Assembly (NCBI RefSeq): GCF_030158645.1
Contig: NZ_JAOASO010000100.1
Coordinates: forward strand, 1-42,029
DNA: 42,029 nt
Reading direction: 5' to 3'
Source of the DNA: Hydrogenophaga sp.
Lineage (GTDB): Bacteria; Pseudomonadota; Gammaproteobacteria; Burkholderiales; Burkholderiaceae_C
A model generated the notes under the pieces. The model was not told the DNA's origin and searched no databases. It saw nothing but the letters and a program-made list of their open reading frames with translations. Positions 1 through 9,155 of this stretch are shown here, piece after piece (within the stretch, counting starts at the first letter, position 1; each line of letters starts with the position of its first letter). The position numbers were made by a program, and so were the translations under genes.

Positions 1-175
1 TGCCCCACATGCGCATGCGGGTCCAGTCGCCCATGTTCACGATGTCGCTGATGGCGCCCATGGTGCAGAAATGGGTGCGTTGTGCGATGAACCCAAAAAC
101 AAGGGCCACGGCAAAGGCGGCCCAGAGAACGAGGGTGTTGAGTTTGGCGAGGTCGGCGATTTCCATGGCCGCCAT
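1..175 (-). CDS. YeeE/YedE-family (DUF395) membrane transporter, 5' part only
   Basis: The first 58 codons of a minus-strand gene that runs off the left edge. The translation begins MAAMEIADLAKLN, continues with a hydrophobic helix (about residues 16-31), and then carries QRTHFCTMGAISDIVNMGDW, a signature of YeeE/YedE proteins. These are multi-helix inner-membrane proteins that move thiosulfate or related sulfur species, and the conserved Cys lies in this loop. An internal ATG three codons downstream (position 166) is an alternative start. The gene lies downstream of cpoB on the same strand, separated by a hairpin, so it is probably a separate transcription unit. The substrate is not determinable from this fragment. 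Confidence 0.8.
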   Translation of the reverse strand, partial: MAAMEIADLAKLNTLVLWAAFAVALVFGFIAQRTHFCTMGAISDIVNMGDWTRMRMWG

Positions 176-209
176 TGTAGGAGGCGGGCCTGGTCCCTCC
201 TGAACAGAC

Positions 210-233
210 AGCCACGTGCCGGAGCACGTGGCT
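210..233 (-). terminator. Hairpin downstream of cpoB, possible terminator
   Basis: A perfect 10-bp stem (210-219 with 224-233) around a CGGA tetraloop lies just after the cpoB stop codon. On the minus strand it is followed only by GTCTGTTCAGG, not a true U-tract, so intrinsic termination may be inefficient. It could instead protect the 3' end of the transcript. Confidence 0.5.
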
Positions 234-237
234 CGGG

Positions 238-1002
238 TCAGCGCAGGCGGGCGAGGCGCTCGCGTGCGGCGGCTGCGGCCTCGGAGTTGGGGTGCGCCTT
301 GACCAGGCTTTCAAGCGTGGTCTTCGCGGTGCGCGCATCTTTCAGTTCGACGTAACTGTTGGCCATGGCGAGCATGGCCTCGGGTGTGCGCATGTGCGCC
401 GGGAACTCGCGCACCAAGCGGCCATGGGTGGCCACGGCTTCCTTGTAGGCACGGTTGGCGTAATGCGCGTTGCCCAGCCAGTACAACACCGAGGGCGTGT
501 AGCCGCTGGCGGGGTGGCGCTGCAGGAACGACGCATAGGCTGCCGCTGCGGGCTGGAACTCCGACTTGCGCAGCTGCGCCATGGCGGCTTCAAAGTCGTT
601 CTTTTCGGCGGGTGCAGCGGTGAAGGACTGACCGTCAAATTCGATGCGCAGCGGCTCCACCTGACGCAGGCGCTCGTCGATGCCGACCTGCACGTCCTTC
701 TGCTGACGCTGCAACTCCGACACCTCGCGCGCCAACTGCTCGTTCTGACCCCTCAAGCGCGCGAGCTCGGCCCGCAGCTGCTCGATCTGGTTGGAGAGCT
801 CCAGCAGGCTTCGACGCGTGCTCGCATCGCCCTCGCGCGCTTCGGCCGCAGCGGCGTCGGCGGCCTGCTTGTTGGCGTCCACTTTCTGCCGCAACTCGAT
901 GATGGCCTTGCGCGCCTCGTCATCGCCAAACAAGGCGTGGGCCTGCAAAGGCCACGCCATGGCCAGGAAAAGCGCCCAGGGCGCGGCGACGGTGAGCTTC
1001 AT
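238..1002 (-). CDS. cpoB: Cell division coordinator CpoB (YbgF), Tol-Pal associated TPR protein
   Basis: Periplasmic protein that links outer-membrane constriction by Tol-Pal to septal peptidoglycan synthesis. The 254-residue product begins with a Sec signal peptide (MKLTVAAPWALFLAMAWPLQ, cleavage near AHA-LFGDD). A charged coiled-coil segment follows (about residues 28-115, the trimerising stalk), then TPR repeats in the last 120 residues (for example the DFEAAMAQLRKSEF and YWLGNAHYANRAYKEA stretches). The gene follows pal on the same strand. A TTG two codons upstream (1008) would overlap the pal stop by 4 bp; the ATG at 1002 was chosen because it starts a conventional signal peptide and no convincing Shine-Dalgarno supports the TTG. 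Order and length match the usual tolB-pal-cpoB arrangement. Confidence 0.93.
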   Translation of the reverse strand: MKLTVAAPWALFLAMAWPLQAHALFGDDEARKAIIELRQKVDANKQAADAAAAEAREGDASTRRSLLELSNQIEQLRAELARLRGQNEQLAREVSELQRQQKDVQVGIDERLRQVEPLRIEFDGQSFTAAPAEKNDFEAAMAQLRKSEFQPAAAAYASFLQRHPASGYTPSVLYWLGNAHYANRAYKEAVATHGRLVREFPAHMRTPEAMLAMANSYVELKDARTAKTTLESLVKAHPNSEAAAAARERLARLR

Positions 1003-1004
1003 GT

Positions 1005-1589
1005 TCAACGGTAGGTCAGTTCAACGCGGCGGTTCTTGGCGAACGAGGCTTCGTCCAGGCCCACCTGGGCCGGCTTCTCTTCACCGAAACTCACGGCTTC
1101 CATCTGGGCTTCGGTCACGCCCAGCAGGCCGAGCGCACGGCGCACGGCCTCGGCGCGCTTCTGGCCCAGCGCGAGGTTGTATTCGCGGCCGCCGCGCTCG
1201 TCGGTGTGACCTTCGAGGTTCACGCGACGGGTGCGGTTGGCGTTGAGGTAACGCGCATTGGCTTCCAACGTGGCGGCGGAGTCGGCCTTGACCTCGAAGC
1301 TGTCGTAGTCGAAATAGATGATGCGGGCCACGGCGGCGGGCTGCGCCGAATCGGCTCCTCCCACAGCCACGCCGGACACGCCACGTGGATCGACAGCGCC
1401 GCCCTGACCACCGGCAGCAGCACCCGAGTTGACTGCTGACCCGGTGCGATTTTCAACCGGCACGTCGTCGAGTTTCACGCCCGAGCTGCAAGCAGCCAAC
1501 ACAGCGGCGAGGCCCAGTCCGACGACAAGGCGCAGCCCGCGCTGCAGGCGCGCATTGGGAACGGTGGGGGAAGTTTGGATGCTGTTCAT
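1005..1589 (-). CDS. pal: Peptidoglycan-associated lipoprotein Pal
   Basis: Outer-membrane lipoprotein that anchors the outer membrane to peptidoglycan and binds TolB. The 194-residue product has a lipoprotein signal ending in the lipobox LAAC (Cys34, the acylated residue), a Gly/Ala-rich linker, and a C-terminal OmpA-like domain (about residues 85-194). The peptidoglycan-binding motif is visible as LEGHTDERGGREYNLALG, and the domain opens with IIYFDYDSFEV. The ATG at 1589 was chosen over longer in-frame extensions because it starts the lipoprotein signal and is preceded by an AAGGA-type ribosome binding site. It sits 62 bp after tolB, with a hairpin plus A/T run between them, and directly before cpoB. 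Confidence 0.96.
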   Translation of the reverse strand: MNSIQTSPTVPNARLQRGLRLVVGLGLAAVLAACSSGVKLDDVPVENRTGSAVNSGAAAGGQGGAVDPRGVSGVAVGGADSAQPAAVARIIYFDYDSFEVKADSAATLEANARYLNANRTRRVNLEGHTDERGGREYNLALGQKRAEAVRRALGLLGVTEAQMEAVSFGEEKPAQVGLDEASFAKNRRVELTYR

Positions 1590-1609
1590 GGAGAGAGTCC
1601 TTGGAGATG

Positions 1610-1644
1610 AAAAAAAAGGGGAGGCAGGAGCGCGGGAGCTCCTG
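1610..1644 (-). terminator. Hairpin plus T-run between tolB and pal, partial terminator or attenuator
   Basis: On the minus strand a 7-bp stem (1638-1644 with 1625-1631, six-nt loop) follows the tolB stop. About seven nucleotides further comes a run of eight T (1610-1617 on the opposite strand is A8). Spacing is slightly long for a classic intrinsic terminator, so partial read-through into pal is plausible. Confidence 0.5.
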
Positions 1645-1651
1645 TGGGGGA

Positions 1652-2965
1652 TCAGCGCAGGAATGGGCCCCACTCAGGCTCGCGAATGTCGCCCTGAGCG
1701 CCGGCGAGGCGGGTCTTGATGCGTCCGTCGACCGTGGTGGTCATCAGCGCTTCCTGACCCTTCTCGCGGGTGGCGTAAATGATCATGCGGCTGTTGGGCG
1801 CAAAGCTGGGGCTCTCGTCGGCGCTCGACTCGGTGAGTGCCGTCACGGTGCCACTGGCCAGCTCCATCACGTGCAGGCGGAACGCCCCGTTGACGCGCGA
1901 AATGAAGGCGAGCCACCGCCCGTCCGGGCTGGGCGCGGGCGAGATGTTGTAGTTGCCGGTGAAGGTCAGGCGCTGGGCATTGCCGCCTTGCGCACCCATG
2001 CGGTAGACCTGCGGCGAGCCGCCGCGGTCGCTCACGAAGTAGATCGACTTGCCGTCCGGGCTGAAGACCGGCTCGGTGTCGATGCTGGCCGACTGGCTCA
2101 AACGGCGCGGTTCGCCGCCGTTGGCGTCCATGGTGTAGACCTGCGCGTTGCCCGACAACGACAGCGTGGCCACGACCGAACGACCATCGGGCGACCATGA
2201 AGGCGCGCTGTTGGAGCCTTTGAAATTGGCCAGCAAGCGGCGGCGGCCCGATGCCACGTCGTGCGCATAAATCACGGGCTTGCGCGCTTCGAACGACACA
2301 TAGGCGAGTTGCGCACCACCGGGTGCCCAGCTCGGCGAGATGATGGGCTCCGGGCTGGTGAGGGCGGCGCGCGCGTTTTCACCATCGGCATCGGCCACCC
2401 AGAGGTTGTGGCGCTGCGCGGTTTTGGTCACATAAGCAATGCGCGTGGAGAACACGCCCTTTTCGCCCGTGATCTTTTCGTAGATGAAATCGGCCACGCG
2501 GTGGGCAGCCAGGCGCAGGTCTTGTGCGCCCACAGGGTAGCTCAGGCCACCCAGGTCCTGCCCACGCACCACGTCCCAGAGGCGGAAGCGCACGTCAAAC
2601 CGGCCATCGGCCAGCTTGGTGACGCTGCCGGTGAGCAGGGAGTCAGCGCCCCGCTCGCGCCAGGGGCCGAGGTCGGGGCGGGAGGTTTCGTCCAGACCGC
2701 CGGCGATGGGGTCGACGAAGCGGAACTGGCCACTGCGCTCCAGGTCGGCGCGAACGATGGCGGCCACGTTTTCACTGGCGGCATCGTTGCCGCGAAAACC
2801 GACGGCAGAAAAGGGAAACTGGGTGAGACCAACGCCCGCCACCTCGACCCGGAACTGGGCCTGCGAAGCCATGGGCCAACCGAGCAGGGGGAGCGTGGAA
2901 ACCAGGCCGAGCGCGCGGCGTCTCGGGATCGCGGGCAGCGCGTTGTGTCGGTTCAAATCCAGCAT
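1652..2965 (-). CDS. tolB: Tol-Pal system beta-propeller protein TolB
   Basis: Periplasmic component of the Tol-Pal envelope complex; it binds Pal and TolA. The 437-residue product has an N-terminal signal (twin or triple Arg at 15-17, hydrophobic core to residue 32, cleavage near MASQA-QFRVE). An alpha/beta domain follows, then a six-bladed WD40-like propeller visible as repeated motifs of the type SWSPDGRSVV, VFSPDGKSIYFVSDRGG and APSPDGRWLAFIS. The ATG at 2965 was chosen because the upstream in-frame extension has no signal peptide and runs into the divergent promoter region. tolQ, tolR and tolA are not in this window upstream of tolB, which is unlike the enterobacterial layout; here msbA diverges instead. 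Confidence 0.96.
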   Translation of the reverse strand: MLDLNRHNALPAIPRRRALGLVSTLPLLGWPMASQAQFRVEVAGVGLTQFPFSAVGFRGNDAASENVAAIVRADLERSGQFRFVDPIAGGLDETSRPDLGPWRERGADSLLTGSVTKLADGRFDVRFRLWDVVRGQDLGGLSYPVGAQDLRLAAHRVADFIYEKITGEKGVFSTRIAYVTKTAQRHNLWVADADGENARAALTSPEPIISPSWAPGGAQLAYVSFEARKPVIYAHDVASGRRRLLANFKGSNSAPSWSPDGRSVVATLSLSGNAQVYTMDANGGEPRRLSQSASIDTEPVFSPDGKSIYFVSDRGGSPQVYRMGAQGGNAQRLTFTGNYNISPAPSPDGRWLAFISRVNGAFRLHVMELASGTVTALTESSADESPSFAPNSRMIIYATREKGQEALMTTTVDGRIKTRLAGAQGDIREPEWGPFLR

Positions 2966-3116
2966 GCTGTGTGTGTCGCTTGTCCTGAGGTGGCAGCGAG
3001 AAAAAACGCCTCGCGAAGCCGACCGATAATAACGGAGGCACCCGGCCCTTCCGTGACAAGATGTGTGCACGCAGGGCCAGTGCCGGTGGTGCAAGGCTGA
3101 TTCAGCGCTGCGCGGA

Positions 3117-4967
3117 ATGTTCCGCAAGACCGCACTCTTTGGGACCGATCTGCTTTTGACCGCATCCAACAACTCCAGCCCGCCCCTGGCCGGCACGCTG
3201 ACCCAGCGCCTGCTGCGCCTGTGGCCCTACTTCCGCTCGGCCAAGACCGGCATTGCGCTCGCGGCCATCAGCACCCTGGTCGGCGCACTGACCGAACCGC
3301 TCATTCCCGCCTTGCTCAAAACGCTGCTGGACCGTGGTTTCGCCGAGGGCAACATCGAACTGTGGATGGTGCCGGTCGCACTCATGGGCCTCTTCGGTGT
3401 CCGCGGGCTGGCCGGCTTTGTGGCGCAGTACACGCTCTCCTACACCGCCAGCCTGGGCCTGCTCAACCTGCGCCGCGCCATGTTCGTCAAGCTCAACGAC
3501 GCGCAGATGACGCTGTTTGCCCGGCAGAGCGCCAGCAAGCTGTCGAACACGCTGGTGTACGAAGTGCAGACGGGCTCGCAGATGCTGGTGTCCGCCTTCC
3601 TCACGCTCACCAAGGACAGCCTGACCGTGCTGGCGCTCCTGGGCTATTTGTTCTACCTCAACTGGAAGCTCACGCTGATCGTGATGACGGTGTTCCCCGG
3701 CCTGATCCTGATCATGCGGGTGCTCTCGCGCCGCCTCTACAAGCTCACCCGTGACAGCCAGACCGCCACCGACGAGCTCGCCTACGTGGTGGAAGAAAAC
3801 GCGCTGGCCCACCGCATGGTGCGCCTGCACGGCGCACAGGCGCGCCAGACCCAGCGCTTCGATGAGCTCAGCCTCGCGCTGAGGCGGCTGGCGCTCAAAT
3901 CCACCATCGCCATGGCGGCCATGACGCCGCTGACGCAACTGCTCGCCTCGGCCGCGCTGTCGGCGGTCATCGCCGTGGCCTTGTGGCAGAGCAGCAGCAG
4001 CGGCGTGACGGTGGGCAACTTCGTGGCCTTCGTCACCGCCATGCTGATGCTGATCACGCCGATCCGGCACCTGGCCGAGATCACCGCGCCCATCACGCGC
4101 GGCCTGGCGGCCCTGGAGCGTGGACTGGAACTGATCGAGAACACGCCCGAACAATCCAGTGGGGCCCACAGCGTCGATCGGGTGACCGGTTCGATCGTGT
4201 TGAGCGGCGTCTGGGTGCGATACCCCGCCAAGGACGACCAGGTCGTGCACAGCGATGACGACAGCCTGGTGGCCTTGCGCGGCGTTTCGCTGGACATCCA
4301 CCCAGGTGAGGTGGTGGCCTTTGTGGGTCCGTCGGGATCGGGCAAGACCACTCTCGTCAATCTGCTGCCGCGCTTCGTGGAGATCGAGCGCGGCGACATC
4401 CTGCTCGACGGTGTGGCGCTGGCCGACTGGAACCTGACCAGCCTGCGTCGCCAGTACGCCATGGTGAGCCAGGACGTGGTGATGCTCAACGACACGCTGG
4501 CCGCCAACGTGGCACTGGGCGCGCTGGGCAACGAGGTGGACGAAGGACGCGTGCGCGCAGCGCTCGTGTCGGCCAACCTGGGCGAGCTGGTGGAGCGCCT
4601 GCCGCAGGGCATTCACAGCAACGTGGGCCACAACGCGGCCGAGCTCTCGGGTGGTCAGCGCCAGCGGCTGGCCATTGCCCGAGCCATCTACAAGGACGCA
4701 CCCATCCTGATCCTGGACGAGGCCACCTCGGCGCTGGACAACGAATCGGAACGGCTGGTGCAGGACGCACTGGCCAGGCTGATGAAAGGCCGCACCACGC
4801 TCGTGATTGCGCACCGCCTCTCCACCATCGAGCACGCCGACCGGGTGGTGGTGCTGGCCGACGGCCGCATCAGCGAAATGGGCACGCACCGCGAACTGCT
4901 GGCCGCCGACGGGCTTTACGCCCGGCTGCACTCGCAGAGCTTCAGGCCGGAAGCAGACAGCCGATGA
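3117..4967 (+). CDS. msbA: MsbA-type lipid A flippase, ABC transporter with fused membrane and ATPase domains
   Basis: Inner-membrane exporter that flips lipid A core or related lipids. From the ATG at 3117 the product is 616 residues. Six transmembrane helices lie in about residues 40-330 (ABC transporter type 1), followed by a nucleotide-binding domain with Walker A GPSGSGKTT (404-412), signature LSGGQ (510-514), Walker B ILILDEATSALD (530-541) and the H-loop IAHRLST. The start is uncertain: a GTG at 3063 gives a longer form, and a TTG shortly after 3117 is possible; the extra N-terminus is not conserved-looking. It diverges from tolB and converges with rng, leaving only 6 bp between stop codons. 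A general multidrug ABC exporter is the alternative. Confidence 0.88.
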   Translation: MFRKTALFGTDLLLTASNNSSPPLAGTLTQRLLRLWPYFRSAKTGIALAAISTLVGALTEPLIPALLKTLLDRGFAEGNIELWMVPVALMGLFGVRGLAGFVAQYTLSYTASLGLLNLRRAMFVKLNDAQMTLFARQSASKLSNTLVYEVQTGSQMLVSAFLTLTKDSLTVLALLGYLFYLNWKLTLIVMTVFPGLILIMRVLSRRLYKLTRDSQTATDELAYVVEENALAHRMVRLHGAQARQTQRFDELSLALRRLALKSTIAMAAMTPLTQLLASAALSAVIAVALWQSSSSGVTVGNFVAFVTAMLMLITPIRHLAEITAPITRGLAALERGLELIENTPEQSSGAHSVDRVTGSIVLSGVWVRYPAKDDQVVHSDDDSLVALRGVSLDIHPGEVVAFVGPSGSGKTTLVNLLPRFVEIERGDILLDGVALADWNLTSLRRQYAMVSQDVVMLNDTLAANVALGALGNEVDEGRVRAALVSANLGELVERLPQGIHSNVGHNAAELSGGQRQRLAIARAIYKDAPILILDEATSALDNESERLVQDALARLMKGRTTLVIAHRLSTIEHADRVVVLADGRISEMGTHRELLAADGLYARLHSQSFRPEADSR

Positions 4968-4973
4968 GGTCGC

Positions 4974-6518
<1,545 letters not shown>

Positions 6519-6546
6519 GAGGCCCTTCTCCGTGGCGTGATGCGGT

Positions 6547-7164
6547 TCAGATCAGCGGCACACCGGCGGCGTGCAGCACCTGCGCTGTCTCGTGCGCGGG
6601 CAGGCCCATGATGCCCGAATAGCTGCCACTGATGTGGCTCACCCAGAGGCTGGCACGCCCCTGGATGGCATAGGCCCCGGCCTTGCCCATGGGCTCACCG
6701 CTGGCCACGTAGCGGGCGATCTGCTGGACCGTGAGGGGCTCGAAGGTGACCCACGAGGTGGACAGGGCCGCGTGGACACGTGAACCGCGTTGACGGGGCA
6801 CGCCCACCGCCACGGCGGTGAGCACGCGGTGGCGGCGGCCGGCCAGGCTGGCGAGCATGCGTTGCGCCTCGGCGGCATCGGTCGGCTTGCCCAGGATGCG
6901 CCGGCCCAGCGCCACGGTGGTATCGGCGCAGAGCACGGGCGCGGGCGGAAGACCTCGTCGTTTCAAGCGATCGAGCGAAGCCTGCAACTTCAGGCCGGTC
7001 ACGCGTTGTACGTACGTCGCTGGCGCTTCATTGGGCAACACGGCTTCGAGCGACTCGGCGTCTTCGTCTGCGTCCGGCAGCAGCAGCTCACAACGAACGC
7101 CCCACTGTTCAAGGAGCTGCTTGCGACGAGGACTCTGGGATGCGAGGTAGATGAAGTCGGTCAT
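6547..7164 (-). CDS. maf: Maf family nucleotide pyrophosphatase (dTTP/UTP type, YhdE-like)
   Basis: Cytoplasmic house-cleaning enzyme that hydrolyses non-canonical or excess nucleoside triphosphates to monophosphates. The 205-residue product has the Maf signatures ASQSPRRKQLL (residues 8-18), the catalytic region LCADTTVALGRRILGKP (D81), KAGAYAIQGRAS (161-172) and GSYSGIMGLP (180-189). The KAGAY-IQG arrangement is that of the YhdE subgroup acting on dTTP and UTP rather than the YceF subgroup. It precedes rng by 28 bp, as in many proteobacteria, and is separated from rlmH by an 85-bp gap filled by a palindromic repeat. Confidence 0.94.
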   Translation of the reverse strand: MTDFIYLASQSPRRKQLLEQWGVRCELLLPDADEDAESLEAVLPNEAPATYVQRVTGLKLQASLDRLKRRGLPPAPVLCADTTVALGRRILGKPTDAAEAQRMLASLAGRRHRVLTAVAVGVPRQRGSRVHAALSTSWVTFEPLTVQQIARYVASGEPMGKAGAYAIQGRASLWVSHISGSYSGIMGLPAHETAQVLHAAGVPLI

Positions 7165-7170
7165 GTGAAG

Positions 7171-7247
7171 ATTCGCCGCCGGGCCGCCCCAAGGCGAATC
7201 AGCCCCCTTGGGGGGCAGCGACCCGCGAAGCAGTGGAGCGTGGGGGC
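7171..7247. repeat. Palindromic intergenic repeat of the Comamonadaceae CCCCTTGGGG type
   Basis: The rlmH-maf gap holds nested inverted repeats: ATTCGCC/GGCGAAT (7171-7177 with 7193-7199), CCCCAAGG/CCTTGGGG (7187-7194 with 7206-7213) and GCCCCC/GGGGGC (7202-7207 with 7211-7216). The hairpins overlap and are partly mutually exclusive. The tail GCAGCGACCCGCGAAGC followed by GAGCGTGGGGGC matches what I recall of an abundant dispersed intergenic element in Comamonadaceae genomes. Its dispersion was not checked here. Confidence 0.65.
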
Positions 7248-7249
7248 AG

Positions 7250-7717
7250 TCATTCTCTGTGGTACGGGTGGTTGGCGTTGACAGACCACGCGCGGTAGAG
7301 CTGCTCGATCAGCAGCACCCGCACCATGGCGTGCGGCAGGGTCAGGTCGGACAAGCGGATGCGCTGGTGAGCCGCGGCGCGAAACGCCGGGTCGAGGCCG
7401 TCGGGGCCGCCGATCACCAGGGCCACGTCATCGCTCTCCAGCTGCCATTCGTTCAACTGCTGGGCCAAGGCCTTGGTGGTGAGGGTGGTGCCGCGCTCGT
7501 CGAGTGCCACGATGCGCGAGCCGCGCGGGATCGCGGCCTCGATGCGCTCGCGCTCCGCCGCGAGCAGCGTCTCCAGGGTCTTGGAGCCGCGAGGCTCGGT
7601 CTTGACGGCTTTGAGTTCGACCCGGAGCTCGGGCGGAAAGCGCTTGGCGTAATCGTCGTAGGCGGTCTGGGCCCAGTCGGGCACCCGCTGCCCGACCGCG
7701 ACGATCAGCAGCTTCAT
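7250..7717 (-). CDS. rlmH: 23S rRNA (pseudouridine1915-N3)-methyltransferase RlmH
   Basis: SPOUT-class methyltransferase that uses S-adenosylmethionine to methylate pseudouridine 1915 in helix 69 of 23S rRNA on assembled 70S ribosomes. The 155-residue product begins [20 protein letters not shown], contains [11 protein letters not shown], the SAM-binding knot loop [10 protein letters not shown] (101-110) and the C-terminal [20 protein letters not shown], all RlmH hallmarks. Length equals the family norm. The ATG at 7717 overlaps the rsfS stop by 4 bp (ATGA), so the two are probably translationally coupled; the pairing with rsfS is widely conserved. Longer in-frame extensions run through the rsfS tail and are not real. 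Confidence 0.97.
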   Translation of the reverse strand: MKLLIVAVGQRVPDWAQTAYDDYAKRFPPELRVELKAVKTEPRGSKTLETLLAAERERIEAAIPRGSRIVALDERGTTLTTKALAQQLNEWQLESDDVALVIGGPDGLDPAFRAAAHQRIRLSDLTLPHAMVRVLLIEQLYRAWSVNANHPYHRE

Positions 7718-8511
7718 GCTTTGCGGGGGGCAGCGGCCTTGGTGGTTTTGCGAGCGGGCGTCTTGGCAGCGGGTTTGGCTGCGGCCTTCGGTGCTGCCTT
7801 GGCTGCAGCTTTGGGAGCGGACTTGGCGGCGGGCTTCGCACTCGGCGCCACGCGTGGCTTGACCACCAGTTTCTGCAGCGCGGTTTTGGGCGCGCTCGAG
7901 GCGGGTTTGCGGGCGGTCTTGGTGGCCGTGGTTTTGGCCGGTGCCGATTTGGCGGCCGACTTCACCGCGGGCTTTTTGCTCGCGGTCTTGGCCACGGGCT
8001 TGGCCGGTGCTGCGGCGGCCGTGCGGGCTGCCGACTGCGCGGCCTTGCGTGCCGTGCTCTTGGCGGGCTGGGCCGCGGCAGTGGCCACCGGTTTCTTGCG
8101 GCTCTTGGCAGCGGGCTTGGCCTCGGCCACCACAGGCTTCTCGGCACCGTGCTTCAGGCGAACCGGTTTGGCACCCCAGATTTCCTCCAACCGGTAGTAC
8201 TGGCGGATCACGGGTTGCATCACATGGGCGACGGCCGCGCCGCAATCCACGATGATCCACTCGCCGTTGTCTTCACCCTCGATGCGGGGTTTGTCGAAGC
8301 CGGCTTCGCGCACGGCGTCGCGCACACTGGCGGCCAGGGCTTTGGTCTGGCGGTTCGACGTGCCGCTGGCAACGATCACGCGCTCGAAGAGCGGTGAGAG
8401 GTGTTCGGTGTTGAAAACCACGATGTCCTGACCCTTGACGTCCTCCAGCCCGTCGACGATGGCGCGCTGGAGTCTCTGGATGTCTTTTTTGGCAATGGTT
8501 TCGCTGGTCAT
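7714..8511 (-). CDS. rsfS: Ribosomal silencing factor RsfS with long Lys/Ala/Pro tail
   Basis: Binds ribosomal protein uL14 and blocks subunit joining when nutrients are limiting. Residues 1-118 form the complete RsfS (DUF143) domain: [52 protein letters not shown] and YYRLEEIWG are typical. The family is normally about 105-130 residues, but this product is 265. Residues 125-265 are almost only Ala, Lys, Pro, Ser, Thr and Arg in an AKPAAKS-like pattern, resembling bacterial histone-H1-like proteins. No frameshift or second start separates the tail from the domain. It overlaps nadD upstream and rlmH downstream by 4 bp each. The basic tail may bind rRNA; that is inference. Confidence 0.94.
   Translation of the reverse strand: MTSETIAKKDIQRLQRAIVDGLEDVKGQDIVVFNTEHLSPLFERVIVASGTSNRQTKALAASVRDAVREAGFDKPRIEGEDNGEWIIVDCGAAVAHVMQPVIRQYYRLEEIWGAKPVRLKHGAEKPVVAEAKPAAKSRKKPVATAAAQPAKSTARKAAQSAARTAAAAPAKPVAKTASKKPAVKSAAKSAPAKTTATKTARKPASSAPKTALQKLVVKPRVAPSAKPAAKSAPKAAAKAAPKAAAKPAAKTPARKTTKAAAPRKA
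7717..8139 (-). repeat. Low-complexity repeat coding the Lys/Ala/Pro tail of rsfS
   Basis: About 420 bp of degenerate GCC/AAG/CCG-rich coding repeats inside rsfS (residues 125-265). Units such as AKPAAK, PKAAAK and APAK recur with variable spacing. Such tracts change length easily by slippage or recombination, so tail length may differ between strains. Confidence 0.75.
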
Positions 8512-9155
8512 TTAGGAATCTGATAAAGGTGATGGGTTGAAATGTAGCTTGCGACGGCCTCGGGCACCAGAACCTCCAGGGCGGAGGTGCTGTGGGCCGC
8601 CTGGCCCAGCCGGGCCCGCACGGCGGTCGCGCTGATGTTCTTGAGCGGCATGTCGAGCCGCTCGAACGGCAGATCCACCTGGGACAGATCGGTTTCCACC
8701 GCCTGGTCGAGCGGGGCGTCGGCACCGATGTTGGTGGCGCGGTTGGCCACCGCCAGGGTGGCCAGCTCCAGCACATCCTGCCAGCGCACCCAACTGCGAA
8801 ACGCCAGCAGCTGGTCGGCACCCAACACCAGGAACAGCTGCGCACCGGGGTACTCGCGCCGCAGCTCGCGCAGGGTGTCGGCGGTGTAGCTTGGGCCTTC
8901 GCGGTGGATTTCCCGCTCGTCGATGGTCACGCGGGCCAGATCGTCGAACGCCAGATGGCACATGGCCACCCGATCGGCGGCGGGCGAGAGCACCCGGGTC
9001 TTGTGCCAGGCGTGGCCGGTCGGCAGGATGTGCAGCGCGTCGAGCCCGAGCTGCTGCAAAGCGGTTTCGGCCAGCGCCCGGTGCGCCCAGTGCGGTGGGT
9101 CAAACGCCCCGCCGAACATGCCCACGCGTTGCGGGCTCGCGGCGTCCTGCTTCAA
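8508..9155 (-). CDS. nadD: Nicotinate-nucleotide adenylyltransferase NadD
   Basis: Converts nicotinate mononucleotide plus ATP to deamido-NAD in NAD biosynthesis. The nucleotidyltransferase motif [17 protein letters not shown] and the C-terminal [10 protein letters not shown] (ISSTxIR type) are present. The start is inferred: the first ATG (9119) begins inside beta strand 1, cutting off the conserved RVG before FGG, so an upstream start is needed. The TTG at 9155 gives 215 residues, the family norm, and overlaps the hemF stop as TTGA, the same 4-bp overlap style seen at the next two junctions. A GTG at 9125 is the alternative. NadD with rsfS and rlmH is a very common cluster. Confidence 0.92.
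   Translation of the reverse strand: MKQDAASPQRVGMFGGAFDPPHWAHRALAETALQQLGLDALHILPTGHAWHKTRVLSPAADRVAMCHLAFDDLARVTIDEREIHREGPSYTADTLRELRREYPGAQLFLVLGADQLLAFRSWVRWQDVLELATLAVANRATNIGADAPLDQAVETDLSQVDLPFERLDMPLKNISATAVRARLGQAAHSTSALEVLVPEAVASYISTHHLYQIPK

Noticed and set aside
3102..4931. Open frame of about 600 codons on the strand opposite msbA
   Set aside because: It mirrors msbA codon by codon; the GC-rich third positions remove stop codons from the antisense frame. Composition is His/Gln/Arg-rich and no domain is recognisable, whereas msbA has all ABC motifs.
7717..8139. Separate histone-H1-like gene downstream of rsfS
   Set aside because: The tail is in frame with the RsfS domain, with no stop, no internal ATG with a ribosome binding site, and the rlmH start overlaps the end of this same frame.
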